This document shows positions 58,083 to 64,000 of a DNA stretch of 64,000 bases, one piece after another (positions within the stretch are counted from its first letter, which is position 1; every line of letters begins with the position of its first letter). The stretch lies in the NCBI GenBank assembly GCA_026874595.1, contig CM049313.1, forward strand, positions 13,513,508-13,577,507, in the 5' to 3' direction. The position numbers and the translations under genes are program-made. This DNA comes from Sipunculus nudus (lineage: Eukaryota > Annelida > Sipuncula > Golfingiida > Sipunculidae). The notes beneath the pieces are model-generated. The model worked only from the letters and a program-made list of their open reading frames with translations, searched no databases and had not been told where the DNA came from.

Positions 58083-58515
58083 TTATAGGCCGCCCAGCAA
58101 GCGGGTACACACCTCGAATAAACGGAGGTAAATGGAGCGAAAGCGGAGAACGCAAAAAATCCGGTTCTCGGTCTCTTGCACTATCTTCCACGACGTTGTG
58201 GTTGCTTTGTCTTGCACGCGGCGAAAGTCGCTAGAGGCTCTCCATAACTGAAGGTTCCGTAGCTCGGTTTCAACATTCTCTGTAGTTGTATGAAGGTAGA
58301 GTTTATCTCCCGTCTTGGCGATGTAGTCAAACACTATCCCCGGAAAATGATCCCGGGGAAGTCTGTAGCGCTGTACCCGTTGTTAAGTGGTGGGTATCCC
58401 GCTGACTAAATATCCAGTATCCATGTTGTAGTGATAGGTATAGACAGTGTAAGACTGACTGTAACTTCTTAACTGTAATCGTAGGAACGCTGCGTGTAAT
58501 AAGTGGTAAAGCCAT
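58083..58515 (-). pseudogene. Coding relic at the E3 edge, product not recognised
   Basis: On the minus strand a frame gives RVQRYRLPRDHFPGIVFDYI, AKTGDKLYLHTTTENVETEL, RNLQLWRASSDFRRVQDKAT and TTSWKIVQETENRIFCVLRF, ending at TAA near 58083. The part before 58334 continues in another frame (MALPLITRSVPTITVKKLQ...HGYWIFSQRDTHHL), so a frameshift is likely. The last 40 residues match a + strand frame at 49370-49440 (SWKFVQENRNRIPGVLRFRS), which is the other E3 edge. Composition is protein-like; I do not recognise the family. Confidence 0.4.
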
Positions 58516-58614
58516 GCTAGTCTGTTGTAGAAGCGTAACTTAAGATAAAGATAAAGAATAATAGACCAGTTTGTCTGTCTATCTAAGAGGCGTCACACTT
58601 TTTATGTTTACCTA

Positions 58615-58616
<2 letters not shown>

Positions 58617-58671
<55 letters not shown>
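58617..58671. repeat. (AT)n microsatellite
   Basis: Pure AT run. A further AT/AG run lies at 59880-59915. Confidence 0.95.
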
Positions 58672-58674
<3 letters not shown>

Positions 58675-59880
58675 TGTATCAAACACGGCTAAATATCTAT
58701 CGGACATATTTTCTTCACTGCATATATATACACTTCGTGTGCTTGGATTACTATGTTTAATATTGTTTACAATTCACTATTAAAACAGCAGGAATTAACG
58801 TGCATTATGTGACGATATAATGAAGTGTTGTATTATTAGACAGTTATTCACACCATGTATTGATTGATTGATATCTATCTATTTATAACAGAATATTCTT
58901 ATCGTGTAATTACATACCATATAATGTACATTTTTTATAGCTTAACAATCTCTGGCCACTTTTACATAATATTTTAGGGATATTACTTTAGGTGTTTTTG
59001 TCTATAAGCCCACTTAGGAAATACTGTGTGATATGCCACATTGGTTAATAGTAATTAAACCTAACTACATTTTTACAATAATTTTAATGACTTTTTCCGA
59101 TTCCCTTTTCTAATATTTTGCCTATTTGTGACCTAGTCATTTGTGTATTCTATGATGATTTGGATTCTTCAATATGGTATGATCAGTCCGGTACACACAT
59201 TGTTACTAAATAATGTAGCAATGTTTTATTATCTGTAGCCTTTAATTTATATCACATGCATTTCTTATACTAAACATTGTAATTTATATTATATATCAGG
59301 TATTCCTGCTTTCTGTTGTTTTATGTATAAATCTTGATCATAAGGACCACTATGGAAAAAAGTTTGTTTTAAACGTTTTAGTGCTATCCTTGGTTATGTC
59401 AAGATACTGTAAATTTTTATGATTGTACTTTGAATGCATGTCTCTTTTACATAAATACAAATCAATCAATCATGAATGAAAACATTTTGTTTTTAACAAT
59501 GTTAAAGATATAAAACGGTTACTTCGAGTGTCTTTTACTTCTCCTTAAGTCAATTTGTACTTTTTTTCAATGTCATTTCATTTTATAAGTGTTATTTGAG
59601 AGGGAAATGGCACAAAAACATTGAAATTATCATGATCTTATTTCCGGCACCGACATTTTCAATATGTTAGAATACAGACTAATGAATTTTTTTTGTCCAT
59701 ACAATGTACTGTTACAGAGTACACATTTATACATATACAGGTCTAGGCGTACACTGATGTCCAGCCGTTAACTATTAGTTCTGGTCTCTCCTGTCTGATT
59801 GCGTAAGGGGCCACCCAGCCCAGCGTCTGCGCGATAAGGCTGATGGCGTCCCCTCGACCTCTTCTCAGTATCCCGTATGG

Positions 59881-59913
<33 letters not shown>

Positions 59914-62900
59914 TAGAGTGTTTTCCGTTAAAGTATATTCTTCATTAGCAAACAGGTCCTAATTTATATTTCTAAGAATAATAGATTATCAGGTGGGCCC
60001 CTCTCTTCTCTTTATGTCCATATATGTCAAGATACCTTACCTTATTTCATTTTCCAGTTATTAATCATTTTTCAGTTGATAAATTAAACTCCCCATGGTA
60101 GTTTATTTCACATTACAAGTTAATTATTTTTCGTGATTACGTCACAATTAGTATCACTGATTTAAGTGTACGGTGAGCTTATATGGCAAGGTGTTATTTA
60201 TTGTTTGGTGTATATAGTAGTTTTTGGATTATATACATTTTTAGCGTTAACAAGAAACACACGTTTACTCTGACTGGGCCAGATAGCGATATCAGCACCA
60301 GCCTTGCAACCCCTGTTTCGTTAAGGTCCTCACTCACGCCTCTAGAATGTATAAGTATACCAGGATGGTACTGAAAAGGGTCGGAGATGTCAAGTCTCAG
60401 GGCTCAGGTCTCGAGTCAAGAGTGAGTTCTCCAGTAGCCTGCTGTTTTTATATGTATAGCGTATGTGCATGGTGCGAACCTGTACTGCAATGTTATATTG
60501 ATTAAACACCGTCTTATAACGCCTGCCTTGAGTTCGAGTTTGACGAGAGAACCTGCGAGTTGGCAATCCCTTACAGTACAAACAAGTAAACTGTTAAAAC
60601 TGAGGGTCCAATGCACATATCTGTTCATTTTTCCCCTTTCTAATGCACGTCCAGTTTCGATAAGACAAAATTGTGTTTTTTCTTATTACCAGTCTTGCAC
60701 AATAACTTTCATTGATAGCACTAACTCTGTGATGTCCTCAGCATTGTGATTACAAATTCAGGACATTGGCCAGTAAAAAGATGAAGCTTGCCTTGCGTCC
60801 GAATCAAAATACTGGCATATATAAAAGTTATATATAACACTGACATAACTGCCCATTTAGTGTATAATGTTTGGACCATAAGTGACCACCACAAAAAGTC
60901 ATTTTTTATAAACGACAGGAACAGCCAGGATTTAAACAATTCGCCTCTAACTTGCTGACCTGCTGACTGTGGAGTGTGATTATCTTTTGATTGATCACCC
61001 AGACAAGCCCCCTGTGTTAATGTTTATGAACATTGTGCTCACCCATAGAATTACCACGCAAAATTACTGTTAATGTTTCTGCTGTTGCTAATGAGCCTAA
61101 AACTTGGAAACTGTAGGACTGATCCAAAATTAATGATTTAGCATTCTAGAGCAACATAACACATTCTTATTACTATTCTAAGTTTTACCCCTGACCTAAG
61201 CTGAGAACCATACCATACTTTCCAGTGGGCGTAAATAAACAACTACCCATCCACAAGAGGGATATGCTTATTTTGTCCAGGCTACTAAATACTGAGCGAC
61301 CTACATACATGATTAAAAACATTTTCTATAAGGTGTACACTAGCCCTTATAGTACTACAAAATCTACTCATGCCATTAACAGGTCAGACTCCTGTATATA
61401 AATTTATTACACTCGTTATATCACTACTGAGCCTCCATGGCTTTTTACAAATATAGCAGACCTCTGTTTCAAGCAACAGAACGTACCATCGTAAAAATCC
61501 CACAAGGATTATTTAATGGGCGGCTGTATCTCTGATGGATGATCAAGTGTTTGTTCATCTACTTAAAGACAATCCCTGATAATATTCTGTTTAACAGGAG
61601 TGTTCAGGTCTATGTGGGGGCGGTGTTATACCACCTCATGCAGAGACATTTGCGCGTCAGACCGGACCTATTTCGTTTATTTTAAACACCTCAACATGCA
61701 GTAACAAACCACATGCACGTTAGACCCGACCTATTTCGATTATTTCAAACACCTCAGCGTACTGTATATTTGTACAAACCCGTTTCACTCAATTTACAAC
61801 CCACCCACATGAAATCAGCTATGTTGACATTCTGCTGGGTAACCCTGACAGGGCATGAAGTCGTCCTGGAGAACTATTTAAATCCTACTCCGGGATTACA
61901 CAAACAAGTTTAAACATGCTGATACATTAATAATGCTCCCACATCGCTTTTTTTCCACATGAAGCAATAAGGGTTTATTCAGTGTCTGAAACATACCTAC
62001 ATACGTCATACATTGAGATAGCTCTTATTTCCAGTAACACATATTGTATCTTCTAGTTTTGTGTCTTTATTTTATGTATTGAAAGCCATAGTGGTATTAC
62101 ATGATACAAATTTTCACTCCGAATTACAAATTTAACACACTTGTAAGTTGTATTTGCATGGTAGCCATTAAATAAGGACATATGCGTGACTCATTGATGC
62201 CAAATCCAAAATCATAAACTCAACACGAGTGTTGAAATATTATGAGGTAAATTAAAATTTCTGTGGGACTGGAATTTCCACCACGTCTTAATTTCTAAGA
62301 TCCAATGGAATATCAATACAAAGGCTGTCAGAGAGGCACATCACATTATCTCTCACCTAACAAGTAGAATAACGCAGTCTTGTCAAGTTTGGCCTTAATG
62401 ATGATTTTTAGTATCTAACTACATATGATAAACACTTCTGTTCCAATCCTGGAATAACATGTACAATCCATCTTGTATCCACACACATATTTACTTTCAC
62501 AAAAAGTGCATAATAACACAAAGCACTCTGTCGTCTTACACTTGCCAAATTCAGCACAATTTTTGCTGAATTCTAGATACCCTAATAGTTTGAGAAGGAT
62601 GTTTCCATATACAACTGATGACGCAACATAAATTTAGATTTGTTTATATCTGACTAACATTCATTCGGGATTATATTTTTTCAACATCCACTACCACTTC
62701 TGTCAATATCAGCTACATTAACCAACAGTTACAGATTATAGATTTATTTTTAATTACAGATGATCAAACTGTGTTATAAGATCTTGTTCTCATGTGGCTT
62801 TTGACTTATTGTTTCTTGCCTTTACATAAGAATGTACAATACTTTTTGATTTCAGGCCCATGACCTGCAAGTTTTAATAATATTCATTAGGTCACTTCCC

Positions 62901-63050
62901 CGGAGCAAACTGTTTGGCTGGCACTGGTTAGGCAGGGTATAGGGGTTTTAATTGGATAAAAAGAAAAGGCCAGTACATCGTCATATACAATTTTATCTTA
63001 TTTAAAGAACAAACATAATGCACGGAAAAAATAATTTTCTATAGGAGAGG
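58672..63050. other. No recognisable gene
   Basis: AT-rich. Short frames (60183-60374, 60465-60749, 61713-61913) match nothing I know. A GC-richer patch at 59745-59875 (GTCCAGCCGTTAACTATTAG ... GGGGCCACCCAGCCCAGCG) is unexplained. A direct duplication of about 65 bp lies at 61635-61762. Confidence 0.45.
61635..61762. repeat. Direct duplication, about 65 bp
   Basis: CATGCAGAGACATTTGCGCG with TCAGACCGGACCTATTTCGT is followed by a copy reading CACATGCACGTTAGACCCGA with CCTATTTCGATTATTTCAAA. Both end in AAACACCTCA. Confidence 0.7.
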
Positions 63051-63059
63051 ATACAATCA

Positions 63060-63480
63060 GGGCCCATGGAGTACCCATTTCTTAGAGGATATCAGTGCAG
63101 AATTGGCTCATTTGGATACCATGTGTAAATTCTGTCAGTACAGAAGAGGCCCATGTAAAGCCAATGTGGGGTCAATACAGTATTGTCCCATTAGGGACCA
63201 ATGTGTGAAAGGATGGCAAAAGGAGGTGCCCATATGGAGGTCGTGTGAGTTGAAAGTCTAAGAGGGGCCCGTGTGAGGCCCATACGTAAAAAGAAAGGCA
63301 TTGCTAGAAGTAGAAGAGCCCATGTGCGGCTGTCACACCCATGTGTTAGCTCATGTGTTACCGACGTTGGCACCCTCAAGGGCAAAGGGTGCAATTTACA
63401 TGGGAACCCATACGGCTTGCCATGTCTTGTCTATTGGGCTAGCTCATGAGAACCGCACATGGGGCCCATGCGCGGCTGCT
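63060..63480. repeat. Degenerate GGGCCCATG-type repeat block
   Basis: Variants of GGGCCCATGGAG, GAGGCCCATGTAA, GGGGCCCGTGTGAGGCCCAT, GAGCCCATGTGCGG and GGGGCCCATGCGCGG recur at irregular spacing. The patch is much richer in GC than its surroundings. The short frames here (63191-63394 -, 63301-63486 +) come from the repeat. Confidence 0.55.
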
Positions 63481-64000
63481 CTTTAAAGGTGGGTAGCCGC
63501 CTACAGAAAACCCCCTAACCTGACACGCATGTTTGTGCACTCGAACTTGCACCAACATGACAGCCCGTCAAGGAAGTTCAAAGTGACCGACGCTGTCAGA
63601 TTTGCGATATTTAAAAAACCCAACCCACATTTCAGCCCCCAGTCGTAAAACTGTCCTAATGGGGAGGGAAATTATAGGAGAAATTAGTACCAAATTCAGG
63701 CTCAGAATGAACAACGACAACCATCCGCGACAACATCCCCGCAACAACAATTCTCTCCAAGATTTAACATTATACTTGGGCAAATCACCAAATTATTTTT
63801 ATTAACTATTTGGTTTTATGGCGAAATTTGATGTAGAATCCAAAAATGACAATTATTTTTACGTACAATGATGTTTGACGTCTCTATATTAGAAACATTT
63901 AAAATGGCCGCCAAAATAAATATTTGCTCATTAACCAAACTTTTCCATGTATATATGGAATATATAACTTTTAAAGATTTGTTTGGTCAAAAAGCCCAAA
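63481..64000. other. No recognisable gene
   Basis: Nothing recognised. Includes AAAATGGCCGCCAAAATA near 63901, the same word class as at 9070-9260. Confidence 0.4.

Larger units (their letters stand above)
49360..58215. mobile_element. Large inverted repeat E3, 8.9 kb, arms about 1.4 kb, enclosing a LINE
   Basis: Left arm 49360-50840 and right arm 56797-58215 match in inverted order. Outer ends share a coding-like stretch (TCCGCTTTCGCTCC, TACCTCCGTTTATTC, GCTTGCTGGGCGGC). Next are TAACACGTGATAAATCATG-type words, then a ladder of units with TGCCTCATCCCCTACAGGAT, and innermost arrays of GTACTC/GAGTAC words. Between the arms are AT-rich flanks and the LINE at 51361-56016. It is either one foldback element invaded by a LINE or two inverted copies of the same repeat. 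Confidence 0.55.

Noticed and set aside
63191-63486. Short frames on both strands near 63.3 kb
   Set aside because: Generated by the degenerate GGGCCCATG repeat.

Overview
The window is animal nuclear DNA from a marine invertebrate, most likely a bivalve mollusc. The AT-rich base composition, split exons with GT..AG borders, decayed LINEs, a tRNA-derived SINE, MITEs, foldback elements and arrays with tandem core repeats (Pearl-like, as known from bivalves) all fit this. No bacterial gene organisation is present. The species call is inference.

Only one host gene is firmly supported. At the left edge, on the + strand, lie the last three coding exons of a B-type nuclear lamin (718-834, 1537-1656, 3201-3242). 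They give the end of the lamin tail Ig-fold, the acidic ELFHQQ tail and the CaaX box CAIM. Its introns carry a quasi-palindromic satellite (176-642) and a 30-bp minisatellite (1892-2313).

4.2-10.9 kb holds two MITEs with TA borders (4272-4700 and 5689-6021; the second has a sister copy at 46518-46856), an unidentified minus-strand exon-like frame (6162-6461), and two tandem-core repeat elements (6713-8110 and 8160-8900). 10.9-15.6 kb is a broken copy of a large unnamed protein family common in marine invertebrate genomes, split by a 1.8-kb tandem-repeat element. 15.6-24.3 kb is mostly gene-free. It contains a minus-strand LINE 3' fragment, a possible CRE-rich promoter (about 18.5 kb) and a 1.55-kb foldback element (21715-23263).

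24438-33029 is a complete but dead L1/Tx1-type LINE with an exact 12-bp target site duplication. A 2.37-kb segment of its ORF2 is tandemly duplicated, and both copies share the same older inactivating mutations. Next to it, 33118-40991 is a nest of foldback elements: a 6.87-kb element (33138-40008) with subterminal arrays of a 21-bp imperfect palindrome sits inside the terminal repeat of a second, related foldback element, with a 6-bp duplication (GGTTCG). A third inverted-repeat unit (37843-38757) is inside the first.

41-49.3 kb is non-coding apart from repeats, a duplicated SINE with a tRNA-like head (47.4-48.5 kb) and a decayed gag-like ORF1 on the minus strand (48361-49240). 49360-58215 is a fourth large inverted repeat with arms of about 1.4 kb. 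It encloses a nearly intact minus-strand LINE (51361-56016) whose 1191-codon ORF2 is broken by a single TGA. 58.2-64 kb has a short coding relic, AT microsatellites and no recognisable gene.

The most unusual content is the family of giant foldback elements with iterated palindromic subterminal arrays, whose nesting reveals insertion sites and order directly.
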